From assembly GCF_040225985.1 (NCBI RefSeq), contig NZ_JBBPEU010000001.1, positions 62,001 through 126,000 on the forward strand: a stretch of DNA of 64,000 nt, in the 5' to 3' direction. The notes under the pieces are model-generated. The model saw nothing but the letters and a program-made list of their open reading frames with translations, searched no databases and was not told the origin of the DNA. Positions within the stretch are counted from its first letter, which is position 1; each line of letters starts with the position of its first letter. Origin of the DNA: Shimia sp040225985. Lineage in GTDB: Bacteria; Pseudomonadota; Alphaproteobacteria; Rhodobacterales; Rhodobacteraceae. A program made the position numbers and the translations under genes. Shown here one piece after another: positions 15,077 through 23,183 of the stretch.

Positions 15077-15845
15077 CGCGCCGCCGACCAAGCTCGGACC
15101 TCATTTTCTTAAATGCATAGTCGGTGAAGCGGTTGATTGCGTCCTGATCAAGAGATTGCCGCTGCCAGACCGTTTTGCCGAACCACCCGCCTGCAAACTC
15201 CTGCACAATGCGCGAAGCTTCGAATGTGTGCTGCGCTAAGGCATGTTGAAACGCGACGCGCTGGGCGTCGGTCGCAAAACGGCGGTCCTGCCCGATGTGG
15301 TTGGCCAGCTCCCGGCTAAGGTAATAGTCCAGAGATCGGTAAGTCAGCCGTGCAAAGAAATCCCGAGCCAAGTGGGCGAACTGATCGCCCGAAGCAAATT
15401 CGCCCAGCGCAATGCGAACTTCCTGCGAGGTCGGCTCGAACAGGGTTGGCAGCCGATCACGCAAGTGGAGCGAAAAAGACTCAAGCAAAGCTGATTTGGC
15501 CAACAACCCTGCATCCGATGAGTGCCCGGTTCCGAAGCTCTGCCGATCAATGGCAGCGTCCAGACCCGCCAACAGGCTCGTAACAGAGGCCAGGGGATTA
15601 TCGCCGCAGCCAAAGCCTACTAGTGTGTCCTCAAACCCAGGCGCACGCGCCAAAAGCGGCAGCCGCACAAGAAGCGATGCCACGAATTGAAAGCGCGGGT
15701 CTTTGCTCGCATTGGAAAGGTCTCGCTCCGAGGCCTTCGCCACCGCCTCAGCAATCACGTCAACCGACGCATCAGAATCAATCAAACCAACGACATCGCG
15801 CCACTTTTTTGACTGTGGCAGGGTGCCAAGCCTAATATGGCCCAT
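15066..15845 (-). CDS. MGHIRLG-type protein of unknown function, partner of QueC-like gene
   Basis: 259 aa starting MGHIRLGTLPQSKKW. The start at 15845 is supported by AGGGAG six bases upstream (another ATG directly before it at 15848 is spaced too closely). It is an all-helical, soluble-looking protein with no signal or membrane segment. Conserved-looking blocks are KKWRDVVGLI, DPRFQFVASLLVRLPLLARA, TYRSLDYYLSRELANHIGQ and FAGGWFGKTVWQ. I know no catalytic motif. It overlaps the QueC-like gene by 11 bp, so the pair is translationally coupled. The Met-Gly start exposes a glycine after Met removal, which matters if the QueC-like enzyme modifies a protein N-terminus (see findings). Confidence 0.72.
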   Translation of the reverse strand: MGHIRLGTLPQSKKWRDVVGLIDSDASVDVIAEAVAKASERDLSNASKDPRFQFVASLLVRLPLLARAPGFEDTLVGFGCGDNPLASVTSLLAGLDAAIDRQSFGTGHSSDAGLLAKSALLESFSLHLRDRLPTLFEPTSQEVRIALGEFASGDQFAHLARDFFARLTYRSLDYYLSRELANHIGQDRRFATDAQRVAFQHALAQHTFEASRIVQEFAGGWFGKTVWQRQSLDQDAINRFTDYAFKKMRSELGRRRDAV

Positions 15846-15886
15846 CATCGTCTCCCTATTGCGCCGACGCTGACGCAACCCTTAGG

Positions 15887-15947
15887 GGAAATCAAAGGAA
15901 ATCTGGAACCAAAAGCTTACCTTTCGCTTACCCATTGAAGGGTAGGC
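15887..15947. repeat. Short tandem and inverted repeats between element and tRNA-Lys
   Basis: GGAAATC occurs twice, 3 bp apart (15887-15893, 15897-15903). GCTTACC occurs twice with an 11-bp period (15915-15921, 15926-15932), and the second copy pairs with GGGTAGG at 15940-15946 to form a hairpin. This may include the element's promoter, an attachment site, or a tRNA-Lys 3' hairpin. Confidence 0.35.
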
Positions 15948-15980
15948 GCGGATCACAATATTGTAAGTATTTGATTTCAG

Positions 15981-16056
15981 TGGTGAGCCGTATAGGATTC
16001 GAACCTATGACCCACTGATTAAAAGTCAGTTGCTCTACCAACTGAGCTAACGGCCC
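15981..16056 (-). tRNA. tRNA-Lys (anticodon TTT)
   Basis: Read leftward, GGGCCGT...ACGGCTC forms the 7-bp acceptor stem (one G-U), followed by A and an encoded CCA (15983-15981). The D-arm GCTCAGTTGGTAGAGC, anticodon stem-loop ACTGA-CTTTTAA-TCAGT with anticodon TTT, and T-arm with GGTTCGAATCC are all intact. Its 3' end faces the mobile element, a common integration arrangement, but I found no duplicated tRNA 3' end elsewhere in the window. Confidence 0.97.
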
Positions 16057-16157
16057 ACTCTCTGTAGGCGCGGTTAGTATGCCCTGCGTCTCGGAGGGTC
16101 AAGACGATTCTTCACAAAAAATGCACATGACTGGAAACCTTTTTCCAACGGGCGTAT

Positions 16158-17012
16158 ATGCGCCTCATGATCAATCTGAAAAATACGGACCTGCCCTTCG
16201 AAAAAATGCATGGGCTTGGCAACGACTTTGTCGTTTTGGATGCACGCAAGCGTGATATCCCTCTTTCGGCTGAGCTTGTCATGGCCATTGCCGACCGGCA
16301 TCGTGGTGTGGGCTTTGACCAACTGGCGGTGATCGAGAACGGTGCTCATGACGCGCATCTGACCTTTTACAACAGCGATGGATCCCTCTCGGCCGCGTGC
16401 GGGAATGCAACGCGTTGTATCGCAAGAAAAATTCTGAACGAGACCGGACTGACAACCCTGCGCCTAACCACCGATCGCGGTATTCTTCTGGCTCGCGATG
16501 CGGGACAGGGTGATACGTCAGTCAACATGGGCCATCCGCAACTGGATTGGCGGGATGTTCCTCTTGCCGAGGCGATCGACACACTGGAACTTCCGATTGA
16601 AGGCGCGCCAACCGCGACCGGCATGGGCAACCCGCATTGTACCTTTTTCGTGGATGATGTTGATTCCGTTGATTTGGCAACATTCGGCGCACACTTTGAA
16701 CATCATCCGCTCTATCCAGAGCGTACAAATGTGCAGGTGGCACAAGTCATCGGGCCCGATCACATCCGGATGCGCGTCTGGGAACGCGGCGTGGGGATCA
16801 CGCTCGCCTCGGGGTCATCGTCTTGTGCAACGGCGGTTGCCGCTGCCCGGCGCGGCTTGACGGGCCGCTCCGTCCGGATCGACCTGGATGGCGGAACACT
16901 GAACATTGCATGGGCTGATGATGGTGTCTGGATGACGGGTGGAACAACCCATGTATTTTCTGGCACCTTCACAACTGAATTTATCGAGGCGGCGTCATGT
17001 CAGGGCCGCTAA
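16158..17012 (+). CDS. dapF: Diaminopimelate epimerase
   Basis: 284 aa cytoplasmic enzyme that converts LL- to meso-diaminopimelate for lysine and peptidoglycan synthesis. Family landmarks are KMHGLGNDFVVLD near the N-terminus, SAACGNATRC with catalytic C81, and LASGSSSCATAVAA with the second catalytic Cys. ATG 16158 is used; ATG 16167 three codons later is an alternative. It overlaps mtaB by 16 bp and so forms an operon. Its promoter must lie in the ~100 bp after the tRNA-Lys gene, which is transcribed the other way. Confidence 0.97.
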   Translation: MRLMINLKNTDLPFEKMHGLGNDFVVLDARKRDIPLSAELVMAIADRHRGVGFDQLAVIENGAHDAHLTFYNSDGSLSAACGNATRCIARKILNETGLTTLRLTTDRGILLARDAGQGDTSVNMGHPQLDWRDVPLAEAIDTLELPIEGAPTATGMGNPHCTFFVDDVDSVDLATFGAHFEHHPLYPERTNVQVAQVIGPDHIRMRVWERGVGITLASGSSSCATAVAAARRGLTGRSVRIDLDGGTLNIAWADDGVWMTGGTTHVFSGTFTTEFIEAASCQGR

Positions 17013-18283
17013 AGTCTCCCCCAAAGTTCACGACCTTGGGCTGCAGGCTGAATGCTTACGAAACCGAGGCCATGAAAGATCTGTCGCAACAGGCAGGGCT
17101 TGAGAATGCGGTCATCGTAAACACCTGCGCGGTGACGGCCGAAGCGGTGCGCAAGGCGCGCCAAGAGATTCGCAAACTCCGCCGGGAAAACCCCGATGCC
17201 CATATTATCGTGACCGGATGTGCAGCACAGACCGAACCCGAGACCTTCGCACAGATGAGTGAAGTAGACCGTGTAATCGGGAACAATGAGAAAATGCAGG
17301 CCGCCACGTGGACCGCCATGGTGCAGCAAGGACCTAATTTCATCGGTCAGACCGAAAAGGTGCAGGTCGATGACATTATGTCCGTGACCGAAACCGCGGG
17401 GCATTTGATTGACGGGTTCGGCACGCGCAGCCGCGCCTATGTTCAGGTACAGAACGGCTGTGATCACAGGTGCACCTTTTGCATCATCCCCTACGGTCGG
17501 GGGAACTCGCGCTCGGTACCTGCCGGTGTCGTAGTCGACCAGATTAAACGACTGGTGGACAAGGGGTACAACGAAGTGGTGCTCACCGGGGTTGACCTGA
17601 CCTCTTGGGGGGCTGACCTGCCCGCACAGCCGAAGCTTGGCGATCTCGTGATGCGAATTCTGAAGTTGGTGCCCGACCTGCCGCGGCTTCGGATTTCGTC
17701 CATCGACTCGATTGAGGTGGATGAAAACCTCATGATGGCAATCGCCACCGAGCCACGGCTCATGCCGCACCTTCACCTGTCGTTGCAGCATGGGGACAAC
17801 CTGATCCTCAAGCGCATGGCGCGCCGCCACCTGCGAGAGGACGCCATCCGCTTTACCGAAGAGGCGCTCAAGATGCGGCCGGACATGACCTTTGGGGCGG
17901 ATATCATTGCCGGCTTCCCGACCGAGACAGATGCGCATTTCGAGAATTCGGTGAAACTTGTCGATGACTGTGACCTGACATGGCTGCACGTGTTCCCGTA
18001 TTCGAAACGAGAGGGCACACCGGCAGCAAAGATACCCAACCAGGTACAAGGACAAGTCATCAAGGAGCGCGCAGCAACACTGCGCGCGGCAGGAGAGTCG
18101 CGGGTCGCCAAACACCTTGCTGCACAGATCGGCAAGACACATCGCGTTTTGATGGAAAACCCGCATATGGGGCGTACGGAACAGTTTGCAGAAGTCCGTT
18201 TCCAAACACCCCAAGCCGAGGGGCAGATCGTGGCCGCCGTGATCGGAGGCGTCGAGAACGGGCAGCTTCTGGCCAAAAACTAG
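16997..18283 (+). CDS. mtaB: tRNA t6A37 methylthiotransferase MtaB
   Basis: 428 aa radical-SAM enzyme that adds the methylthio group of ms2t6A at tRNA position 37. The N-terminal UPF0004 domain has TLGCRLNAYE, VNTCAVTAEA and VTGCAAQ, whose three Cys bind one iron-sulfur cluster. The radical-SAM cluster motif is CDHRCTFC (CxxxCxxC) followed by IIPYGRG. A C-terminal TRAM-like segment is present. CRLNAYE rather than the CQMN of MiaB/RimO supports MtaB. Its start overlaps the end of dapF; the next gene follows after 12 bp. Confidence 0.96.
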   Translation: MSGPLKSPPKFTTLGCRLNAYETEAMKDLSQQAGLENAVIVNTCAVTAEAVRKARQEIRKLRRENPDAHIIVTGCAAQTEPETFAQMSEVDRVIGNNEKMQAATWTAMVQQGPNFIGQTEKVQVDDIMSVTETAGHLIDGFGTRSRAYVQVQNGCDHRCTFCIIPYGRGNSRSVPAGVVVDQIKRLVDKGYNEVVLTGVDLTSWGADLPAQPKLGDLVMRILKLVPDLPRLRISSIDSIEVDENLMMAIATEPRLMPHLHLSLQHGDNLILKRMARRHLREDAIRFTEEALKMRPDMTFGADIIAGFPTETDAHFENSVKLVDDCDLTWLHVFPYSKREGTPAAKIPNQVQGQVIKERAATLRAAGESRVAKHLAAQIGKTHRVLMENPHMGRTEQFAEVRFQTPQAEGQIVAAVIGGVENGQLLAKN

Positions 18284-18295
18284 GGGACATTTGCC

Positions 18296-18922
18296 GTGAC
18301 GCCTATCCTCTACAGTTTCCGCCGTTGCCCTTATGCGATGCGCGCGCGTCTTGGACTGGCAAGTGCGGGCATCCAAACGGAATTGCGCGAAGTCTTGTTA
18401 CGCGACAAGGCCCCCGAATTTCTGGCGACCTCGCCAAGCGCAACCGTGCCCTGCCTTGTCACCGGGCACGAAACCATTGATGAAAGCCTCGACATCATGG
18501 TCTGGGCGTTAAACCAAAAGGACCCCGAGGCCCTTCTGGGTATGCCCGAAGACGGACATGCGCTCATTGCAGCGACGGATGGTCCTTTCAAAACTGCACT
18601 CGACCGGTACAAGTATCACACACGCTATGAAAACTGCATCCGAGAGGAAGAACGCGCAAGGGCCAGCGCGCATCTTTGGCACCTGAACACGGTGCTGACG
18701 GACAAACTCTGGCTGTTCGGTAACAAACCGAGACTGGCAGATTTCGCAATCCTTCCTTTTGTTCGGCAATTCGCATTTACGGACAAAACTTGGTTCGACG
18801 CTCAGGATTGGTCTGCTTTGCAGGGGTGGCTTGACCGGTTCATCACCTCGGACCGTTTCGCTGGCATCATGTTCAAGTATCCAAAGTGGCAGGCGGGTGA
18901 CCCGGTTACGCTGTTTCCCTGA
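18296..18922 (+). CDS. Glutathione S-transferase family protein
   Basis: 208 aa. GTG start with AGGGGA seven bases upstream. The N-terminal thioredoxin-like domain begins ILYSFRRCPYAMRARLGLA; CPYA resembles an omega or glutaredoxin-like active-site Cys. The segment TVPCLVTGHETIDESLDIM matches the cis-Pro and glutathione-binding ESxxI region. The C-terminal domain is helical. It probably acts in thiol-dependent reduction or conjugation; the substrate is unknown. It is third in the dapF-mtaB operon. Confidence 0.88.
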   Translation: MTPILYSFRRCPYAMRARLGLASAGIQTELREVLLRDKAPEFLATSPSATVPCLVTGHETIDESLDIMVWALNQKDPEALLGMPEDGHALIAATDGPFKTALDRYKYHTRYENCIREEERARASAHLWHLNTVLTDKLWLFGNKPRLADFAILPFVRQFAFTDKTWFDAQDWSALQGWLDRFITSDRFAGIMFKYPKWQAGDPVTLFP

Positions 18923-18964
18923 AATATCTTGGTAGCGCCACGACCCAAATTGATCTGGCCCGTT

Positions 18965-18990
18965 GCCCTATCCCACAGCGGGGATAGGGC
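18965..18990. terminator. Perfect 10-bp hairpin between convergent GST and ribH2
   Basis: GCCCTATCCC-acagcg-GGGATAGGGC lies in the 94-bp gap between the two convergent stops. There is no strong T-run on either side. It is probably a bidirectional terminator. Confidence 0.55.
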
Positions 18991-19016
18991 GAGTCATCGC
19001 AAAGCATGCCGTATCT

Positions 19017-19457
19017 TTAAGCGGCGGCCTTGACCTGTGTACGGGTCGTGATGATCCCGAGCGCTGCACGGGCGGCTTCGCGCCCTTTTTCGACGAAATG
19101 AGCACGAAAAATAGCGTCGTGGTGTTCGGTTTCCTGATAGTTATGCGGGGTCAGAGAAACTGACAGTACCGGAACACCTGTATCAAGCGCTGCACGCATC
19201 AATCCATCGACAACGGCCTGTGCGACAAAGTCATGCCGGTAAATACCGCCGTCTACGACAAAAGCCGCCGCGGCAACGGCCTCGTATTTTCCGGAAGCCG
19301 CCAGATCGCGGGCCAAGAGCGGCATTTCAAACGCGCCCGGCACGTCAAAAACGTCGACCTGCGCGGCGGGAATGATTTCGCAAAACCCCTCTAATGCGCG
19401 ATCAACAACACCGGCGTGCCATTGCGCCTTGATGAATGCAAATCGGGTGTGTGTCAT
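19017..19457 (-). CDS. ribH: 6,7-dimethyl-8-ribityllumazine synthase, RibH2 type
   Basis: 146 aa. Condenses 5-amino-6-ribitylaminouracil with dihydroxybutanone phosphate, the penultimate riboflavin step. FIKAQWHAGVVDRALEGF, DVPGAFEMPLLARDLA and GGIYRHDFVAQAVVDG fit lumazine synthase, and the NYQETEHHD and EKGREAARAALGI segments fit the decameric Brucella RibH2 type. The start is ATG 19457 with AAAGGAG upstream; the open frame to 19523 is in the leader. It is a single-gene unit controlled by the FMN riboswitch upstream. Confidence 0.93.
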   Translation of the reverse strand: MTHTRFAFIKAQWHAGVVDRALEGFCEIIPAAQVDVFDVPGAFEMPLLARDLAASGKYEAVAAAAFVVDGGIYRHDFVAQAVVDGLMRAALDTGVPVLSVSLTPHNYQETEHHDAIFRAHFVEKGREAARAALGIITTRTQVKAAA

Positions 19458-19518
19458 CGTGATCTCCTTTCTGAACGATTTCCCTGACGGGAAAGACACG
19501 TCACCCAAGGCGATCACG
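19458..19518 (-). promoter_or_regulatory. Shine-Dalgarno-sequestering stem of the FMN riboswitch
   Basis: In the RNA, CGTGATCGCCTT (from 19518 to 19507) can pair with AAGGAGATCACG (19469 to 19458): 11 of 12 positions match, and the strand contains the ribH2 Shine-Dalgarno and ends at the ATG. The loop is 37 nt. This is a translation-control expression platform. Confidence 0.6.
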
Positions 19519-19561
19519 AACAATAGGGCGCACCCCAGTCAGGGTCCGTCCTACTCTTCTA

Positions 19562-19706
19562 TTCTCTTTCATCCGGACTGTAACCGTCGGCTCCGGCCTC
19601 TCACCGGATCTGCTGACACATCGAAACCTGTTCGAAGCCGCTCGCGGGCTCGTGGGAAACCCCACATACCGCCGGTGGGGAATTTCACCCCGCCCTGAGA
19701 ACATTG
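19562..19706 (-). ncRNA. FMN riboswitch (RFN element)
   Basis: Read leftward it contains the canonical blocks in order: TCTCAGGGCGGGGTGAAATT, CCCCACCGGCGGT, AGCCCGCGAGC, CAGCAGATCCGGTGAGA, GCCGGAGCCGACGGTTACAG and TCCGGATGAAAGAGAA. This is the full FMN aptamer, placed ~105 nt before the ribH2 start. FMN binding should lower RibH2 synthesis. Confidence 0.97.
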
Positions 19707-19771
19707 CGACCTTGCCAAGGCCTGCTGCCACTTGCAACATCCAATAGCACTTCATAACCGCCGAGGCCCCT

Positions 19772-20404
19772 ATGCATCCCAATCCAGCCTTTCGTCAGGA
19801 ATCTCGCGCAAACAACCTGGCTTTCGCACGTGACCGGGGGTTTGGCGTTCTGGCCGTTTCGACCGAAACCGCGCCACTTTTGTCACATATTCCGTTTCTC
19901 CTGTCCGAAGATGGAAGGTATGCGGACCTTCATCTTGTGCGCTCCAACCCTATCAGCCGCCTGACAAGCGAATTTCTTGCCGCGACCCTCGCCGTCAGCG
20001 GACCACACAGCTACATTTCACCCGACTGGTACAACCTCGAAGATCAGGTTCCGACATGGAACTATGTCGCCGTTCACCTGGTTGGCACACTTTCCCCTTT
20101 GCCTGACAGCGCCTTGCCGGATCTTGTGGAAAGTCTCTCCGATTCCTTTGAAGAACGGCTGGCGCCCAAACCTGTCTGGAAACAAAGCAAAATGCAGCCC
20201 GACGTGCTCGGCCGCATGATGCGGATGATCCGGCCTTTTCGTCTGACCATCACAGATGTGCAGGGCACATTGAAGTTGGGCCAAAACAAACCTGAAGCGG
20301 CACGGCTTGCCGCGGCGTCCAAGGTCGCGCAACATGAGATCGGGTCCGAGACCGCTTCTCTAGCCGCCCTGATGCAGTCGACCACAAGAAAGGTATCCAG
20401 ATGA
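19772..20404 (+). CDS. PaiB-like FMN-binding protein / negative regulator
   Basis: 210 aa. Starts MHPNPAFR and contains LLSHIPFLL, DLHLVRSNP, ISPDWY and VPTWNYVAVHLVG, the typical PaiB/FMN-binding split-barrel landmarks. PaiB in Bacillus was described as a regulator of sporulation and protease genes; related structures bind FMN or heme. It is divergent from the FMN-riboswitch-controlled ribH2, which fits a flavin protein. It overlaps the next GST gene by 4 bp (ATGA). Confidence 0.9.
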   Translation: MHPNPAFRQESRANNLAFARDRGFGVLAVSTETAPLLSHIPFLLSEDGRYADLHLVRSNPISRLTSEFLAATLAVSGPHSYISPDWYNLEDQVPTWNYVAVHLVGTLSPLPDSALPDLVESLSDSFEERLAPKPVWKQSKMQPDVLGRMMRMIRPFRLTITDVQGTLKLGQNKPEAARLAAASKVAQHEIGSETASLAALMQSTTRKVSR

Positions 20405-21006
20405 AACTCGTTTCCGCCAGCGCCTCGCCTTTTGTCCGCAAGGTCCGTGTCTTGCTGCACGAAACCAACCAACTGGAGAAAGTCGACTTACTTGATGTGA
20501 AGACGTCTCCGCTTGCAACCACTGACGACGTCAAGGCCGCAAACCCTGTGGGTAAGATTCCCGCCTTGATCCGCCCTGACGCCCCGGCGCTTTACGACTC
20601 GCGCGTCATTTGCCGTTTTCTGGATGCCCGCGTACAAAGTGGGCTTTATCCCCAAACCATGCTTTGGGACGTTCTAACCTTGGAAGCAACGGCAGACGGT
20701 ATCATGGATGCGGCCGTGCTTGTAACCTATGAGGGTCGCCTCAGAGCACCCGAAATGCAGGACGAGGCGTGGAGAGAGGCGCAGTGGGATAAGGTGGCCC
20801 GCGCTGTTGCTGCCGTAAACACCCGCTGGATGAGTCACCTTGCCGGTCCGTTGGACATGGGGCAGATCGCGATTGGCTGCGCGTTGGGATATCTCGACTT
20901 TCGCCATGACGCCCGCAAATGGCGTCGCGGGAATGACGCACTCGCCGCTTGGTACGAAGACTTCTCCCAGCGCCCCAGCATGATTGCAACAGCCCCCAAA
21001 GACTAA
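20401..21006 (+). CDS. Glutathione S-transferase family protein
   Basis: 201 aa, unrelated in detail to the GST at 18296. The N-terminal thioredoxin fold has SASASPFVRKVRVLLHET, where Ser replaces Cys at the active site. NPVGKIPALI holds the cis-Pro, and YDSRVICRFLD is the glutathione-binding D/ESR motif. The C-terminal helical domain contains the conserved QIAIGCALGYLDFR. ATGA overlap with the paiB-like gene shows an operon. Confidence 0.9.
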   Translation: MKLVSASASPFVRKVRVLLHETNQLEKVDLLDVKTSPLATTDDVKAANPVGKIPALIRPDAPALYDSRVICRFLDARVQSGLYPQTMLWDVLTLEATADGIMDAAVLVTYEGRLRAPEMQDEAWREAQWDKVARAVAAVNTRWMSHLAGPLDMGQIAIGCALGYLDFRHDARKWRRGNDALAAWYEDFSQRPSMIATAPKD

Positions 21007-21279
21007 ATCCGAAGCGACTCGTGCGCCTGAAAACACCACGGAAAAGCAGGATTTTCGCTTGAATACATTTGAAATGCCGCATGTTACGCCATTGCCGCAC
21101 AAAGCAATGTGGCGCATCCGGCACAAAAGCGCGACAGAGGGACGCGAGGCCGCGTTCCGTGTCAAAGTTGTCTGGACGGGTGGGGCGGCCTTCGCTACAT
21201 AGCGCAATTGGAGAGGCCGCGCTGCGCGTGGCCCTACAGTATGTGGCCTCAAGACTGGCCTAAGAATGGAGATAACCTC
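21007..21279. promoter_or_regulatory. Promoter region of the petABC operon (no gene seen)
   Basis: This 273-bp gap precedes the cytochrome bc1 operon. Open frames running through it are only extensions upstream of the petA GTG. I see no clear -35/-10 pair by eye and no RNA element. Confidence 0.4.
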
Positions 21280-21843
21280 GTGTCCCACGCAGAAGATCAC
21301 GAAGGCACCCGCAGAGACTTTCTCTACTATGCCACCGCTGGTGCAGGTGCCGTGACCGCAGGCGCCGCCGTTTGGCCGCTTGTCAATCAGATGAATCCCT
21401 CGGCTGACGTAAAAGCACTGTCGTCGATCCGCGTAGACGTTTCGGGTGTCGAACCCGGCACGCAGCTGACCGTCAAGTGGCTTGGTAAACCTGTGTTTAT
21501 CCGTCGTCGTACCCAAGAAGAAATCGACGCCGCACGCGCCGTGACCCTGGATGACCTGACCATCGACAAGATGGGCCAGAACCGCAACGACATGGCGCTG
21601 GATGCCATGGACGAAAACCGCTCGCTGGACGAAGCCGGCGAATGGCTGGTCATGATCGGCGTTTGCACCCACCTCGGCTGTGTGCCGATTGGTGACGGCG
21701 CAGGCGAGTTCGGCGGCTGGTTCTGCCCCTGCCACGGGTCGCACTACGACACGTCCGGCCGCATCCGCAAAGGCCCGGCTCCCGAGAACCTGTGGGTTCC
21801 CGTTGCCGAATTCGTCGATGAATCGACGATCAAACTGGGATAA
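21280..21843 (+). CDS. petA: Ubiquinol-cytochrome c reductase, Rieske iron-sulfur subunit
   Basis: 187 aa. Carries the Rieske 2Fe-2S centre that takes electrons from quinol in complex III. GTG start at 21280 with TGGAGA upstream; longer upstream extensions are not supported. A Tat-type N-terminus (GTRRDFLYYATAGAGAVTAG) forms the membrane anchor. Cluster motifs CTHLGC and CPCHGS provide two Cys and two His ligands plus the disulfide. First gene of petABC. Confidence 0.97.
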   Translation: MSHAEDHEGTRRDFLYYATAGAGAVTAGAAVWPLVNQMNPSADVKALSSIRVDVSGVEPGTQLTVKWLGKPVFIRRRTQEEIDAARAVTLDDLTIDKMGQNRNDMALDAMDENRSLDEAGEWLVMIGVCTHLGCVPIGDGAGEFGGWFCPCHGSHYDTSGRIRKGPAPENLWVPVAEFVDESTIKLG

Positions 21844-21854
21844 GGAGCGCAAAC

Positions 21855-23168
21855 ATGTCCGGAATTCCCCACGACCATTACGAGCCGAAGACCGGCGGTG
21901 AAAAGTGGCTGCATGGCCGCCTGCCGATCGTTGGCCTGATTTATGACACCATCATGATCCCCACCCCCAAGAACCTGAACTGGTGGTGGATCTGGGGTAT
22001 CGTGCTCGCATTCTGCCTCGTGCTACAGATCGTGACCGGTATCGTTCTGGTGATGCACTACACGCCGCATGTCGATCTGGCCTTTGCCAGCGTAGAACAC
22101 ATCATGCGCAACGTGAATGGCGGGCATATGATCCGTTACATTCACATGAACGGCGCGTCGCTGTTCTTCTTCGCGGTTTATATCCACATGTTCCGCGGCC
22201 TCTACTACGGTTCTTACAAGGCCCCGCGTGAAATCACGTGGATCATCGGCATGATCATCTTCCTGCTGATGATGGCGACCGGCTTCATGGGTTACGTTCT
22301 GCCTTGGGGTCAGATGTCCTTCTGGGGCGCGACCGTGATCACCGGCCTGTTCGGCGCGATCCCGTTCATTGGCGAACCTATCCAGACCTGGCTGCTGGGC
22401 GGCCCGGCGGTGGACAATGCCACGCTGAACCGTTTCTTCTCGCTGCACTACCTGCTGCCCTTCGTGATCGCCGCGCTTGTGATCGTTCACATCTGGGCGT
22501 TCCACACCACGGGCAACAACAACCCCACCGGTGTTGAAGTACGCCGCGGATCGAAGGAAGAAGCCGCAAAAGACACGCTGCCCTTCTGGCCCTACTTCGT
22601 GATCAAGGATCTCGTGGGCCTGAGCATCGTATTGATCTTGTTCTTCGCCGTTGTTGGCTTCATGCCGAATTACTTCGGTCACCCTGACAACTATATCGAA
22701 GCCAACGCTCTGGCGACGCCTGCGCACATTGTGCCGGAATGGTACTTCTTGCCCTTCTACGCAATCCTGCGGGCCTTTACCGCAGATGTCTGGGTCGTGA
22801 TGTTCGCAAGCTGGATCACCGGCGGGATCGTCGATGCGAAGTTCTTCGGCGTCCTGGCAATGTTCGGCGCGATCGCGGTCATGGCCATCGTGCCGTGGCT
22901 GGACACCAGCCGCGTCCGTTCGGGTCGTTTCCGTCCGATGTTCAAGTGGTGGTTCTACTTGCTGCTGATAGACTTCGTCGTGCTGATGTGGGCCGGCGCA
23001 ATGCCCGCCGAAGGCGTCTATGCGATGATCTCTTTGATCGGGTCAACTTACTGGTTCGCCTATTTCCTCGTGATCCTGCCCATCCTGGGTGTGATCGAGA
23101 AGCCGCTGACACCGCCGGCCACGATCGAGGAAGACTTTAACGCCCATTACGGCAAACCTGCTGAATAA
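21855..23168 (+). CDS. petB: Ubiquinol-cytochrome c reductase, cytochrome b
   Basis: 437 aa integral membrane subunit of complex III with about eight TM helices and two b hemes. HYTPH and HMNGAS, and later HYLLPFVIAALVIVHIWAFH, supply the axial His pairs. PEWYFLPFYAILR is the Qo-site PEWY motif. TAAGGAG lies before the ATG. It is 11 bp after petA and 15 bp before petC. Confidence 0.98.
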   Translation: MSGIPHDHYEPKTGGEKWLHGRLPIVGLIYDTIMIPTPKNLNWWWIWGIVLAFCLVLQIVTGIVLVMHYTPHVDLAFASVEHIMRNVNGGHMIRYIHMNGASLFFFAVYIHMFRGLYYGSYKAPREITWIIGMIIFLLMMATGFMGYVLPWGQMSFWGATVITGLFGAIPFIGEPIQTWLLGGPAVDNATLNRFFSLHYLLPFVIAALVIVHIWAFHTTGNNNPTGVEVRRGSKEEAAKDTLPFWPYFVIKDLVGLSIVLILFFAVVGFMPNYFGHPDNYIEANALATPAHIVPEWYFLPFYAILRAFTADVWVVMFASWITGGIVDAKFFGVLAMFGAIAVMAIVPWLDTSRVRSGRFRPMFKWWFYLLLIDFVVLMWAGAMPAEGVYAMISLIGSTYWFAYFLVILPILGVIEKPLTPPATIEEDFNAHYGKPAE

Positions 23169-23183
23169 GAAGGAAACAGGATA

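Noticed and set aside
13241..15845. Qat (QatABCD), type IV CBASS or dpd DNA-modification cluster
   Set aside because: Only the QueC-like component is shared. The QatA ATPase, TatD nuclease, CD-NTase, DpdA and QueD/QueE partners are missing from the window.
17009..18376. 455-codon leftward open frame over mtaB
   Set aside because: Antisense shadow of a well-conserved radical-SAM gene; no motifs.
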